Source: Bacteroidales bacterium
GTDB taxonomy: Bacteria; Bacteroidota; Bacteroidia; Bacteroidales; P3
Direction: 5' to 3'
DNA length: 64,000 nt
Assembly (NCBI GenBank): GCA_017480245.1
Contig: JAFVBA010000024.1
Span: forward strand, 62,001-126,000
Of this stretch, positions 7,880 to 16,187 are shown piece by piece. The translations under genes were made by a program, and so were the position numbers. Position 1 is the stretch's first letter; every line of letters begins with the position of its first letter. The notes below the pieces were generated by a model. It was not told where the DNA came from and ran no database searches. It worked only from the letters and a program-made list of their open reading frames with translations.

Positions 7880-9127
7880 TTACTTTATATTAAATGTATT
7901 TATTATTCGGTATATTATATCCCGATGCCTATCTATCCAATCTGTCGGACTTGTAAATTTAACATTATAGATATTATTATTGTTCTTGAAAGTATAGGAC
8001 AATTGCGTGTGATTGTTCAATTTTAGTTTTGAAACATAACATTGAAATCCGTTAATCTCTTGTAAATTGTTAGATAAAACTTTTGCATCTCCTTTTTCTA
8101 AATCTTCGTTCCCGATATTATTGACTTTTTGTAATGTATAATCTGTTGGAAAATGAAAAATAGAAAAACCTACAGATTCATCTTCGGCACCAATATAAAC
8201 ATCCATCATATATAATTGTGAATCCAATTCTTGATACCTCCATTCTGACGGATAGGATATACTATACCATTTATTAGAATAAGTAGTAAAAGATAATTCA
8301 TCTTTCTTATTTTCTGAGATTGTTTCTGTTATTGTTTCCGTTGCATAATTATTAGAAGATGTTATATAACCAATGACTATTATAATGGTAATGGCTGCTA
8401 TTATGATAAAAAACACTATCAATGCTCTTATCAACGCTTTATCCTTTTCTTTTTCTTGTTTCTTTAATTTTTCAAGGTACTCTTGTCTTTGTTTTTCTTT
8501 TTTTATTTCCTCTTCTTGTTCTTTCTGAAGTTTTTCGGCACGTTCTCTCTCGCATTGTTCTGCTAAGCGTTCTAATTCTTGTTTTTCTTTTAATTCCCTT
8601 TCTTTTCGCAATATCTCTTCCTCAATACGTCTTTCTTCCTTATAATTATATAGATTAGAATACGCACCTAATTTAGCGATATTCTCTAATTGAAGAATGT
8701 TATCTTTATTATCCTGCACATATTTATAGCATTCATTGGCAAGATTAACCATTTCTTTGTTATAAGGATTCATAAACTGCTTGGGGTCACAGTATTCGGA
8801 TAATTCCTTATACAATTTTTTAGAAGAGAAATGCAATTGCAGTTTATCTATTGCTTCATTGCGTATGTGTTTCTGCTGTTCTTCATTAGTTTCCTCTATT
8901 TGTAATAACTGTGAATACAAATCATTACAGATTTCTAACTTTTCTGCATCATAGTTATCTCCCATATAATTTTCAGGATTCAACTTATCTTTCAATTCCT
9001 CATACAAAGAAGAATATTCTTTCTCCTTAATTACTTTTTTCTCTGGCTGCTGTGTCTTTTGTGCAGGAAAATTGAATTTAATAGACGGATTCTCGTCCCA
9101 TATTATGTTCTCATCGTTATTACTCAT
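7880..9127 (-). CDS. membrane protein with degenerate J-like repeats and PsbP-like domain
   Basis: This 415-residue protein is the first gene of the five-gene operon. Domains in order: two N-terminal helical repeats (about residues 40-100 and 103-155) that align with the J-like segment of the 128-residue neighbour, but with HPD replaced by NPE and DPK; a long charged coiled coil (about 165-235, rich in E, K, R and Q); one membrane helix (about 237-258); and an exported domain starting near SFTTYSNKWYSISYP, like PsbP/DUF1795 folds. The start is preceded by AAAGGAGAATAT, a strong Shine-Dalgarno that could pair with CCTTT about 20 nt upstream. The structured RNA element lies 5' of it. Function unknown. 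Confidence 0.65.
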   Translation of the reverse strand: MSNNDENIIWDENPSIKFNFPAQKTQQPEKKVIKEKEYSSLYEELKDKLNPENYMGDNYDAEKLEICNDLYSQLLQIEETNEEQQKHIRNEAIDKLQLHFSSKKLYKELSEYCDPKQFMNPYNKEMVNLANECYKYVQDNKDNILQLENIAKLGAYSNLYNYKEERRIEEEILRKERELKEKQELERLAEQCERERAEKLQKEQEEEIKKEKQRQEYLEKLKKQEKEKDKALIRALIVFFIIIAAITIIIVIGYITSSNNYATETITETISENKKDELSFTTYSNKWYSISYPSEWRYQELDSQLYMMDVYIGAEDESVGFSIFHFPTDYTLQKVNNIGNEDLEKGDAKVLSNNLQEINGFQCYVSKLKLNNHTQLSYTFKNNNNIYNVKFTSPTDWIDRHRDIIYRIINTFNIK

Positions 9128-9169
9128 ATATTCTCCTTTCCTTGCGGTTTCAAAAGGAATCTTACTTGA

Positions 9170-9392
9170 TTAATAAAAAGAAAGCGTGAAACCACATAGT
9201 GATTTATATCTTCATGTGAAGGTAAACCTGAGAATAAAATAACCTGAATCCGAGATATAATGATAGTAGAATCACGCCAAATTGGCGTATATGAAACTAC
9301 TATGCTAAAACTTGCGGCTTCAAAGTTTCTCAGGCTTTTTATTCACATGCAAGTTATAAAGCAAAACGCTTCTGCTTACTACTCAGTAAGCA
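9170..9392 (-). ncRNA. structured RNA element, copy 1
   Basis: The element reads on the minus strand. Its 5' hairpin is 9374-9391 (GCTTACT/AGTAAGC). A rod-like fold follows, with helices 9366-9371 with 9182-9187 (ACGCTT/AAGCGT), 9342-9349 with 9213-9220, 9327-9334 with 9227-9234, 9315-9321 with 9246-9252 (one mismatch), 9297-9303 with 9263-9269, and 9284-9288 with 9274-9278 (GGCGT/ACGCC). The 3' end runs into CTTTTTATT. A second copy at 26832-27042 differs in sequence in several helices yet keeps pairing. It could be a free small RNA or a leader of the 9127 operon, which begins about 45 nt downstream. I do not recognise it as a named family. Confidence 0.7.
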
Positions 9393-9396
9393 CTTG

Positions 9397-9426
9397 CAAA
9401 AGTACAAAAGTTTTTTGAAATAACAA
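9397..9426 (-). promoter_or_regulatory. promoter of structured RNA, copy 1
   Basis: On the minus strand the -7 element TACTTTTG lies at 9397-9404 and a TTG -33 core at 9424-9426, exactly 19 nt apart. The predicted start (about 9390) coincides with the 5' end of the first hairpin of the RNA. Confidence 0.7.
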
Positions 9427-9434
9427 TAAAATAA

Positions 9435-9468
9435 AAACGGCAGAAATAAAAATAATCTCCTGCCGTTT
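9435..9468 (-). terminator. rho-independent terminator of the Bro-N gene
   Basis: Arms AAACGGCAG (9435-9443) and CTGCCGTTT (9460-9468) are perfectly complementary, and a T-rich run follows on the minus strand. It separates the Bro-N gene from the RNA promoter. Confidence 0.75.
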
Positions 9469-9494
9469 ATTACACTTATAATAATGTATGGTAT

Positions 9495-10298
9495 TTATTT
9501 GTTTTCTTCTGTTGATAAATAATCGCTGGCTTTGGCGGAGGTTACAACTTTTTGTCCTGTCTTTGCTATTTCTCCACCTTGCTCAGCAATCTTTTTATGC
9601 TCCAAAATTGTTTGAGGATTATTTGCCTTGGATATTTCGGTAGTGGAAAGTTCGGCAAGCATATTCAACACTAATTCTTTATTAGTCATATTATCCCGCA
9701 GATTTTCTTTTTTCAATCCATTAAAGTCTTTGTTCTCCGTTGTGAAACCACTCCAAGTCTTTGTGATAATATCCGTAAGTGTTGCATATTGCTGACCTGT
9801 AACTCCGCCACGTTCTCATTCTTGTATCAAATCTTTGCGAATTTCTATGGATTTCAACCGTTGATTTATCCATTTATCGCTATAACCTAACCGTTTGTAA
9901 TCACGCATTGCTTGGTCAATGGATTTCTCGGGGTCTTGCAGTTGGTCAATCCTATCACTTGCGACCTGCGACATCCAAACCTTAAACGGTTCTGCCTTCG
10001 GGGAAGGGATTGATTGAATAAGGCGGAATAACTGTTCGGCATCAGCAACATCAGTTAATCTTCTTTTGCCGTCCTCCGATACTAATTTGAACTGGTTACA
10101 ATTTGTAACCGTTTTATTTCCCTCTTTGGTCAGCATGTTTTTCAGAACTTTCCAATAATTTCTTGCTCCTTGATAGTCATTATCCGTAAGGACTGCGACA
10201 ACATCAACAATGGGAAAATACCATTTCTCTTTCTCTCCGTCTCAAACAGTGCGGACTTTCTTACTTTCAAATAATTGTAATGCTTCTGGTTGCGACAT
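9495..10298 (-). pseudogene. Bro-N/DinD-type antirepressor family gene with two in-frame TGA codons
   Basis: Read through, this encodes 267 residues of the Bro-N antirepressor family found in phages and Bacteroidota genomes. The start MSQPEALQLFE, the block EKWYFPIVDVVAVL, FRLIQSIPSPKAEPFKVW in the middle and LKKENLRDNMTNKELVLNM near the end are all typical. TGA codons interrupt it at 10242-10244 (RTV*DGE) and 9816-9818 (IQE*ERGG). In relatives as I recall them, both positions are Trp, so each is a TGG-to-TGA change. No frameshift is present. In a standard-code host the gene is broken; decoding of TGA as Trp is the alternative. A terminator follows at 9435-9468. Confidence 0.8.
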
Positions 10299-10323
10299 AA
10301 TTCTTTTATTCCTTTTTGCTTCT

Positions 10324-11496
10324 CTACAAACTGTCTTCCGCTTTTTGTTTGCTCATCTTTTTGCTGCCTTCGTACATTTCAAATTTGTAGAGTTTGCATT
10401 CCAAGTTGCCGTTATAGACATCTATTTTTTTACTTGGCTTCAAACCGATTTTTTTCAAGGCAAAAACATCCGAACTTATAACATAAGCAGTGCAACCCGT
10501 GTAATAACGTTTGAAAGTGTCGCCGATACGTTCGTAAAGTGCCACAATATCATCTACTTCCAATCTTTCGCCGTAAGGAGGATTCATTATAACCAACGTT
10601 TTGCCTTCAGGACGGTCGCCTTCTTCCATAGCGGAGCGGCAGACATTGATATCAAAGTTAAGTTTTGCGTATTTAATATTCTCTTTTGTCTTATCAACGG
10701 CTTCCTGCGACACATCGGTAGCCCAAATCTCGTAATCAAATTCGGTAACTTTATTGTCAGCAGCTTCTTTCTCTTGCTTCCACTGCACATTGTTGAATTC
10801 GCTCCATTTTTGAAAGCCGAAACGCTTACGAAAATACTGCGCAGGAATATTCATTGCGTACATAGCGGCCTCAATAGCAATCGTACCGCTACCGCACATA
10901 GGGTCAATAAAATTACAATCCTTTTGCCAGCCCGAAAGTTGGATAATACCGGCGGCAGTTATCTCATTGATAGGTGCTTGTCCCGTAGTCTGACGGTAAC
11001 CACGCTTAAAAAGTTTATCACCCGAGGAATCAAAAGACAGAGTTACGTCATTACCCGAAATATGTAAGTCAATCTTCAAATCAGGATTCTCTTTATCAAC
11101 CGAAGGACGAACATTAAAATATTTACGGAACCTGTCGCAGATGGCATCTTTGGTTTTCTGGGCGGCATATAACGAATGGTTGAAAACTTTTGAGGAAACG
11201 GAGGCGTCAATCATAAACGTACCGTCAGGATTCATGAATTTCTCCCATTGCATTTTGTAAATATTATTGTAAAGTTCCTGTTCATTTTTGGCAGTAAAGG
11301 CAGCAATAGGTTTAAGTATGCAGAGAGCTGTACGCAAACAGTAATTGGTACGGTACAACAGCCTCATATCGCCATAAAATTCTACTGCACGGTGCAGTTT
11401 TGTAATATCTTTCGCTCCTAATTGCTCCAACTCCTTGGCAAGTACGTCTTCCAAACCGTACATTGTCTTGGCAATCATTTTAAATTCCTTCTCCAT
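10324..11496 (-). CDS. THUMP-domain class I RNA methyltransferase (RlmL-N type)
   Basis: This 390-residue enzyme should methylate guanosine N2 in rRNA or tRNA with S-adenosylmethionine. The first ~155 residues form a ferredoxin-like plus THUMP RNA-binding unit. The catalytic Rossmann domain carries the SAM-binding DPMCGSGTIAIEAA near residue 200 and the substrate motif NPPYGER near residue 300. It corresponds to the RlmL N-terminal half or the TrmN/Trm14 type, lacking the second RlmK half. The C-terminal tail is lysine-rich (SKKMSKQKAEDSL). It overlaps nothing, and the Bro-N pseudogene lies 25 nt downstream. Confidence 0.9.
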   Translation of the reverse strand: MEKEFKMIAKTMYGLEDVLAKELEQLGAKDITKLHRAVEFYGDMRLLYRTNYCLRTALCILKPIAAFTAKNEQELYNNIYKMQWEKFMNPDGTFMIDASVSSKVFNHSLYAAQKTKDAICDRFRKYFNVRPSVDKENPDLKIDLHISGNDVTLSFDSSGDKLFKRGYRQTTGQAPINEITAAGIIQLSGWQKDCNFIDPMCGSGTIAIEAAMYAMNIPAQYFRKRFGFQKWSEFNNVQWKQEKEAADNKVTEFDYEIWATDVSQEAVDKTKENIKYAKLNFDINVCRSAMEEGDRPEGKTLVIMNPPYGERLEVDDIVALYERIGDTFKRYYTGCTAYVISSDVFALKKIGLKPSKKIDVYNGNLECKLYKFEMYEGSKKMSKQKAEDSL

Positions 11497-11538
11497 CTGT
11501 CTAATATACTATTTATCTTACCTAAACGATAATTTATG

Positions 11539-11916
11539 TTATTTACTCTCAAATTTCTGTTTATTAACAATGAACCTATTGCATTCTCCTTCGCCGATTT
11601 TCTCTCCTTTTGAGGTTGCAACGACTTGAAAAAACAATTTACGTCCGTCTTGCTTAACAAAAGTGCTTTCAAACTGCACCTCATCGCCTACTTTTGAGGA
11701 TTTCAAATGATAAACGTGCATCTCAACTCCGACAGATATATATCCGTCAGGCAAATATGGCTTAACACTTTTTGAAGATACCTCTTCCATCAACGCAAGT
11801 AACTTAGGCGTTGCCAAAACCTCGGCTTCACCGCTAAGAAATGCAACGGCAGTATCATTTTCTTTGACAATATGAGTTTGATATCCCTTTACACCTTGTG
11901 GAATTGTGATTTCCAT
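11539..11916 (-). CDS. hotdog-fold thioesterase (FlK-like)
   Basis: This is a 125-residue single hotdog domain of the fluoroacetyl-CoA-thioesterase-like family. Seen are FLSGEAEVLATPKLLALMEEVSSK split over the first 50 residues (long hotdog helix), then VGVEMHVYHLKSSKVGDEV with the conserved His, and GEGECNRFIV at the end. The family hydrolyses small acyl-CoA thioesters; the real substrate here is probably not fluoroacetyl-CoA. It lies 20 nt downstream of the glycosyltransferase gene. Confidence 0.8.
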   Translation of the reverse strand: MEITIPQGVKGYQTHIVKENDTAVAFLSGEAEVLATPKLLALMEEVSSKSVKPYLPDGYISVGVEMHVYHLKSSKVGDEVQFESTFVKQDGRKLFFQVVATSKGEKIGEGECNRFIVNKQKFESK

Positions 11917-11936
11917 AATCTTTTATTTTAATTTTG

Positions 11937-13085
11937 TTAAATACTCTGTAAAAATTCTTTCAGTTTTTGGTTTCCGAATGTATCAATAAATGATTCTACA
12001 TTGGCAGAATAATCAATTGTTTCCTTATTGTCCAATATCTCGGTAATACCTTTAATTAAATTGTCCGCAGAATTATCTTTTATTACAATACCTGTTGAAT
12101 TCTGCAAAACCTCTTCCTTAATACCTCCTACGTCTGTTACAACTACGGGACGGCGGAAAGCATACGCTGTCATAACTACGCCACTCTGTGTCGCAGAATA
12201 GTAAGGCAGTGCCACCAAGTCAGAGGCAATGAAGTAAGGTTCGATGTCTTCGTTAGCAATGTATCGGTTGAACAACATAACGCTGTCTTCCAAACCGTAC
12301 TCTTTGATTTTATCCGTATAAACCTTTATATCACCATAACATTCTCCTGCAATCAAAAGCGTAATATCCTTTCTGTCTTGTTTAATCTCCTTAAAAGCCT
12401 CTATAAGTCTGTCAAGACCTTTGTAAGGACGGATAAGACCAAAGAAAAGTATTACTTCTTTAGTTTTAATATTCAAAAAATCTCTCGCAGATTGCTTATC
12501 ATAACGGTGAAGGTTGTAACAATCATACACAGATAAGGTAGTAGTGCATACAGGTGCTAAAGGAAAATCCTTTTTTATCTCCTTACTGATATATTCTGAG
12601 GGTGCAATGAAATATTGTGCCTGTTTGAACGTACGTTTCACTATTATACGCTCCCAAAAATGCTCTTCGTGGGAAATATAATTATCCGCAAGGAAACAAA
12701 CTTTGATTTCTTTCTGCCGTTTTCTCAACATCCAAGCCACAAATCCCAAACAAGGACCGAAAAAGAACATCCACCAAAGAAAGATTACCATATCTGGTTT
12801 TTGTCTTTTGATTTCTTTATACGTTTTCAGCCACGTAATAGGATTAACACTGGAAAGAATTCGTTTAATCTTGTCTTTGTGTTCGTAATTGATTACCTCA
12901 GAAGAATCATACTGCGTTTTGCCAGGGAAAAGTAACGACGGATAAAGCAAAGTGTAAGAAATACAAAAATAATCATACCCCATATCCGAAATAATGTGGT
13001 AAAGATAAGCTTCATCTAACGCCTGACCGCCGCGGTACGGGTGTGCAGGGGCTACAACTATAATTTTCTTTTTATCCTGTGCCAT
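11937..13085 (-). CDS. glycosyltransferase, group 1 (GT4)
   Basis: This 382-residue protein has two Rossmann domains of the GT-B fold. The N-terminal acceptor domain holds an APAHPYRGGQALDE glycine-rich loop. The C-terminal domain has FFGLIRPYKGLDRLIEAF, the donor-site VALPYYSATQSGVV and VVVTDVGGIKEEV. These are GT4 hallmarks. It is separated by 4 nt from the HddC-like gene and follows the HddA-like gene, so it may act on a heptose-containing surface glycan. The donor and acceptor are unknown. Confidence 0.88.
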   Translation of the reverse strand: MAQDKKKIIVVAPAHPYRGGQALDEAYLYHIISDMGYDYFCISYTLLYPSLLFPGKTQYDSSEVINYEHKDKIKRILSSVNPITWLKTYKEIKRQKPDMVIFLWWMFFFGPCLGFVAWMLRKRQKEIKVCFLADNYISHEEHFWERIIVKRTFKQAQYFIAPSEYISKEIKKDFPLAPVCTTTLSVYDCYNLHRYDKQSARDFLNIKTKEVILFFGLIRPYKGLDRLIEAFKEIKQDRKDITLLIAGECYGDIKVYTDKIKEYGLEDSVMLFNRYIANEDIEPYFIASDLVALPYYSATQSGVVMTAYAFRRPVVVTDVGGIKEEVLQNSTGIVIKDNSADNLIKGITEILDNKETIDYSANVESFIDTFGNQKLKEFLQSI

Positions 13086-13089
13086 AATC

Positions 13090-13785
13090 TTAAAATAACT
13101 TCTCTTTTAACTCCGTCTGTGCCTTATAATAATCTTCGGGAATGCCTATATCTATAAAGTAACCCTCATAAACAAATCCGCAGATGTCTTTTCTTTTCTC
13201 TAAAACCTCTTTTTCAAAGGAGAATTTTTCACTATAAGATGACAAATCCGCTTTTTGTTTATTCAAAATATAAACTCCTGCATTTATCAATCCTTTTTTA
13301 CAAAATTTTTTCTCTTCAAACGAAGTTATTATATTGTTTTCATCTATTGTTACGTTACCGTAGCGTTCAAAATCCTGCATCGGCTTTAATGCCAATGCCA
13401 AAGGAGGATTTTTTTCTTTATATTGTTTGTACAAATCATCAACAGGGACTTTGAAAACCGAATCTCCGTTAATTATCATTACATCATTTTGCGTTGTTTT
13501 CTCAAGTGCAAAACGTATTGCCCCACCTGTGCCTAACAGTTCGTCTTCTTTAACCCATATTATCTCAAAAGGAAATTCTGTTTTCACTTTTTCAATCCAA
13601 TCAATTATGATTTGAGCCTTGTAACCCAAAGAAAGAATGATTTTAGTTATATCATAATTACTCAGATATTTCAACCAATACCAAAGAAAAGGTTTTTTAT
13701 TTACTTGAGCCATACATTTAGGCACATCACTTACCACCTCACGCAAACGTGTTCCCAATCCTCCAGCCAAAATCACCGCTTCCAT
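13090..13785 (-). CDS. hddC: sugar nucleotidyltransferase (HddC-like)
   Basis: This is a 231-residue nucleotidyltransferase. The N-terminal signature AVILAGGLGTRLR binds the NTP, and DVPKCMAQVNKKPFLWY follows. GTGGAIRFAL and NGDSVF supply the sugar-phosphate and metal site. It resembles D-glycero-alpha-D-manno-heptose-1-phosphate guanylyltransferase, which makes GDP-heptose. The call rests on sequence style plus the HddA-like kinase directly upstream (42 nt). A general mannose- or glucose-1-phosphate enzyme remains possible. Confidence 0.75.
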   Translation of the reverse strand: MEAVILAGGLGTRLREVVSDVPKCMAQVNKKPFLWYWLKYLSNYDITKIILSLGYKAQIIIDWIEKVKTEFPFEIIWVKEDELLGTGGAIRFALEKTTQNDVMIINGDSVFKVPVDDLYKQYKEKNPPLALALKPMQDFERYGNVTIDENNIITSFEEKKFCKKGLINAGVYILNKQKADLSSYSEKFSFEKEVLEKRKDICGFVYEGYFIDIGIPEDYYKAQTELKEKLF

Positions 13786-13827
13786 ACAACAATATCCTAA
13801 TTCCTATCTTTATATAAACAATTCATT

Positions 13828-14871
13828 CTAATATATAGTCCAACCGTGAGGACCGCCGTCGGAAAATTGGAAAGGAATCACGTCGCCGTCCAACTTACTC
13901 AACGCTTTTATAAGATTACATTTGTCTTCAGGTTTGCAAATAAAGGTAATAAATCCACCGCCGCCCGCTCCGCTGACTTTACCAGCCAATGCTCCGTTTT
14001 GATATGCAATATCCATAACCCCGTCTATCATTTCGTTGGAAATACTCTTGGCAAGGCGTTTTTTATCTTCCCATCCCTGACGGATAATGGACGCAAAACC
14101 GTTAATATCTCCGAAAAGAAGACATTGTTTCATATCTTTGGCACTTTGTTTTATCTTATGAAGCGAATCAATAGTCTTTGTATTACCGTTTTTCGTGTTG
14201 TTTTTCTGCTCGTCTATGATTTGGGCGGATTGTCTTGATGCTCCCGTATAATAAAGCACCATACTTTCTTCCAATTCATCCACAATCCAACGTTTAATCT
14301 TCAATGGATTGACAATAACCATATCATCCTTTAAAAATTCCATATAATTGAATCCGCCGAATGCCGCTGCATATTGGTCTTGTTTGCCTCCGCTAAGTTG
14401 TAAATCCAATCTCTCTATTTCATACGCCAATCTCGCTAATTCATAATCCCCGACAGGAAGTTTCAACCACTCAACAAAAGCCTTAAGTATGCAAACAACC
14501 ATAGTAGATGAAGAACCAAGACCGCTGCCTGCCGGTGCATCGGAATAAGTTGTCATTTTAAAAGACAAAGCAGGCAGATTGAAATCCTTAACTACTCGGT
14601 TATAGACTCCTTTACCCAAATCCAATGTGCCGTTTATAGACAATTCTTTTGCGGAAGGGTGAATTTCTCTTTTGTCTATATCTTTTGCAAAAATTTCTAT
14701 TGTATTCGTATCGGTAACTTCTAAAATGCAATGAGCATAAAGGTTGATTGTGGCATTTAAAACCAATCCTCCGTATATATCACTGTAAGGAGAAACATCT
14801 GTCCCGCCGCCTGCCAATCCCAAACGCAGAGGTGCTTTAGCCCTTATGATAAAATTTTTCTTCGTTTCCAT
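13828..14871 (-). CDS. hddA: GHMP kinase (D-glycero-D-manno-heptose 7-phosphate kinase-like)
   Basis: This 347-residue GHMP-superfamily kinase should phosphorylate C1 of heptose 7-phosphate in GDP-heptose synthesis. The N-terminal RAKAPLRLGLAGGGTDV is the HddA/FKP-type substrate loop. The ATP loop PAGSGLGSSSTMVV is near residue 115. The C-terminal KVSGAGGGGFITF is GHMP motif 3. Length matches HddA. The HddC-like gene follows, while GmhA and GmhB homologues are not in this window. An upstream repeat element (14964-15072) separates it from the epimerase gene. Confidence 0.85.
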   Translation of the reverse strand: METKKNFIIRAKAPLRLGLAGGGTDVSPYSDIYGGLVLNATINLYAHCILEVTDTNTIEIFAKDIDKREIHPSAKELSINGTLDLGKGVYNRVVKDFNLPALSFKMTTYSDAPAGSGLGSSSTMVVCILKAFVEWLKLPVGDYELARLAYEIERLDLQLSGGKQDQYAAAFGGFNYMEFLKDDMVIVNPLKIKRWIVDELEESMVLYYTGASRQSAQIIDEQKNNTKNGNTKTIDSLHKIKQSAKDMKQCLLFGDINGFASIIRQGWEDKKRLAKSISNEMIDGVMDIAYQNGALAGKVSGAGGGGFITFICKPEDKCNLIKALSKLDGDVIPFQFSDGGPHGWTIY

Positions 14872-14963
14872 ATATCGCGGTAATATCTTGTTGCAAAATT
14901 ACGCAAAAAAGCAATAACATCCTTGCTTTTTAATAAAAAAATCACGCCGTTATTAATGTTTTT

Positions 14964-15072
14964 GCCGCCCTTTGCGAAAAGAATCTGAAAAAAACCCTTT
15001 TTTTAATATAAAAAAACAGTTTTTTTCACCTAAAAAAAGAGTTTTTTTCAAAATATTTTCACAAAAGGCGGC
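14964..15072. repeat. A7-N3-T7 ladder element, copy A
   Basis: Three units of A7-NNN-T7 sit at 14988-15004 (CCC), 15010-15026 (CAG) and 15032-15048 (GAG), an exact 22-bp pitch. GCCGCC at 14964 and GGCGGC at 15067 bound the element. The flanks (CCTTTGCGAAAAGAAT and its diverged mirror) make it an imperfect inverted repeat. Confidence 0.85.
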
Positions 15073-15123
15073 AGAAATAAGATTAAAGGCGTAATTTAAC
15101 AACAAAAAGGCACTATTAAAAAT

Positions 15124-15162
15124 AAAAAGGAGATTTATCAATTGTAATAAATACTCCTTTTT
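15124..15162 (-). terminator. terminator after the epimerase gene
   Basis: Arms AAAAAGGAG (15124-15132) and CTCCTTTTT (15154-15162) flank the 3' end of the minus-strand epimerase gene, with a T-run on the minus strand. Confidence 0.6.
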
Positions 15163-15199
15163 ATCTTATAAACCAATACTCTTTCAATTATTCACAATT

Positions 15200-16183
15200 T
15201 TAAAGCCACTTGTTATCTTTATACCATTTGATTGCTTCTTCACAACCCCGCTTTAAATCATAGTCAGGTGAAAATCCAAGGTCGTTTTTTAAGTCTTCTA
15301 TGTCGCAATCCCAGTTTCTTGCAGCAAGGATATTGTATTTGTCCTTATTAAGCGTGAATTGTTTGCCGATAATTCTGCCGAACCAATCCAAAAAGGAAGA
15401 AATACCTTTGACAATCCACAAAGGAAAACGGATACTTATCACCCAAGTTTTGAGAATATCCTTTGTAATTTTTGCAAATTCGGTATCAAGATAAAGATTG
15501 CCGTCCGAAACAAAATAAGTCTTGCCGCTTATCTCGCTGTTTGCCGCCAAAATACACGCTTTGCACAAATCCTTTCCGTAAATAAAAGTAAGACGTTGTT
15601 CAGGTCTGCCCAAAGTGGCGTCTATATGGTTTTTGATAGTCTGGAAATACACAAAATAATCCGTTTCTCTCGGTCCATAAACTCCGGTCGGGCGAAGAAT
15701 AATATATTTATTAGTACAATTTTTATTAATATACTCTTCGGCTTTCAGTTTTGATTTTCCGTACCAAGTATTAGGCTCATTAATGTCCGTAACTTTCGCC
15801 TGAATAAAAGGATTTGCCTTTGCAGGACCGTGTGCAGCGAAAGATGACATATAAATCAATTTAACAGGAAGTTCTTTTATGGCTTCAACCAAGTTTTTGG
15901 TAAATTCAAAATTCACTTTAAAGAAATCTTCCGTCTTTTTTGCTTTTGTAAGACCTGCTAAATGGAATATCGTAGCAAAATTTTCCGATTTCAACTGCTG
16001 CGCAAGTGAATTAACGTCCGTATAATTCAAATCTATAAACTTTATACGGTTGTCCTGCAGATATTTTTTTGATGATGTTTTCCTTATTCCTGCAAAGACT
16101 TCATAATCTCCGCTTTCCAATAACATATCTACTAATGTTGAGCCTATAAATCCGCTCGCTCCCGTTACCAAAACCTTTTTCAT
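15200..16183 (-). CDS. NAD-dependent epimerase/dehydratase (candidate CerR)
   Basis: This short-chain dehydrogenase of the extended type (327 residues from the ATG at 16183) has the NAD(P) loop VTGASGFIGSTL at the start. The catalytic YGKSK (Tyr-x-x-x-Lys) lies near residue 140, and LRPTGVYGPRE after it. An upstream in-frame ATG at 16288 would overlap the acyltransferase gene and lacks a reason. It lies 4 nt downstream of that gene. In Caulobacter an epimerase-family protein (CerR) reduces 3-oxo-ceramide; together with the acyltransferase and serine palmitoyltransferase upstream, this suggests the same role. Function is inferred from context. Confidence 0.75.
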   Translation of the reverse strand: MKKVLVTGASGFIGSTLVDMLLESGDYEVFAGIRKTSSKKYLQDNRIKFIDLNYTDVNSLAQQLKSENFATIFHLAGLTKAKKTEDFFKVNFEFTKNLVEAIKELPVKLIYMSSFAAHGPAKANPFIQAKVTDINEPNTWYGKSKLKAEEYINKNCTNKYIILRPTGVYGPRETDYFVYFQTIKNHIDATLGRPEQRLTFIYGKDLCKACILAANSEISGKTYFVSDGNLYLDTEFAKITKDILKTWVISIRFPLWIVKGISSFLDWFGRIIGKQFTLNKDKYNILAARNWDCDIEDLKNDLGFSPDYDLKRGCEEAIKWYKDNKWL

Positions 16184-16187
16184 AATC

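Larger units (their letters stand above)
14872..15199. other. 328-bp intergenic region
   Basis: No gene is credible here. It holds the palindrome-ladder repeat at 14964-15072 and the terminator of the downstream-reading epimerase gene at 15124-15162. The promoter of the HddA-like gene probably lies in 14875-14960; no clear element was seen. Confidence 0.5.

Noticed and set aside
9170..9392. Retron or OMEGA RNA
   Set aside because: No reverse transcriptase or IscB/TnpB-like gene lies near either copy.
10210..11067. Long plus-strand frame opposite the methyltransferase
   Set aside because: It is an antisense shadow of a well-supported gene, with Phe/Cys/His-rich composition.
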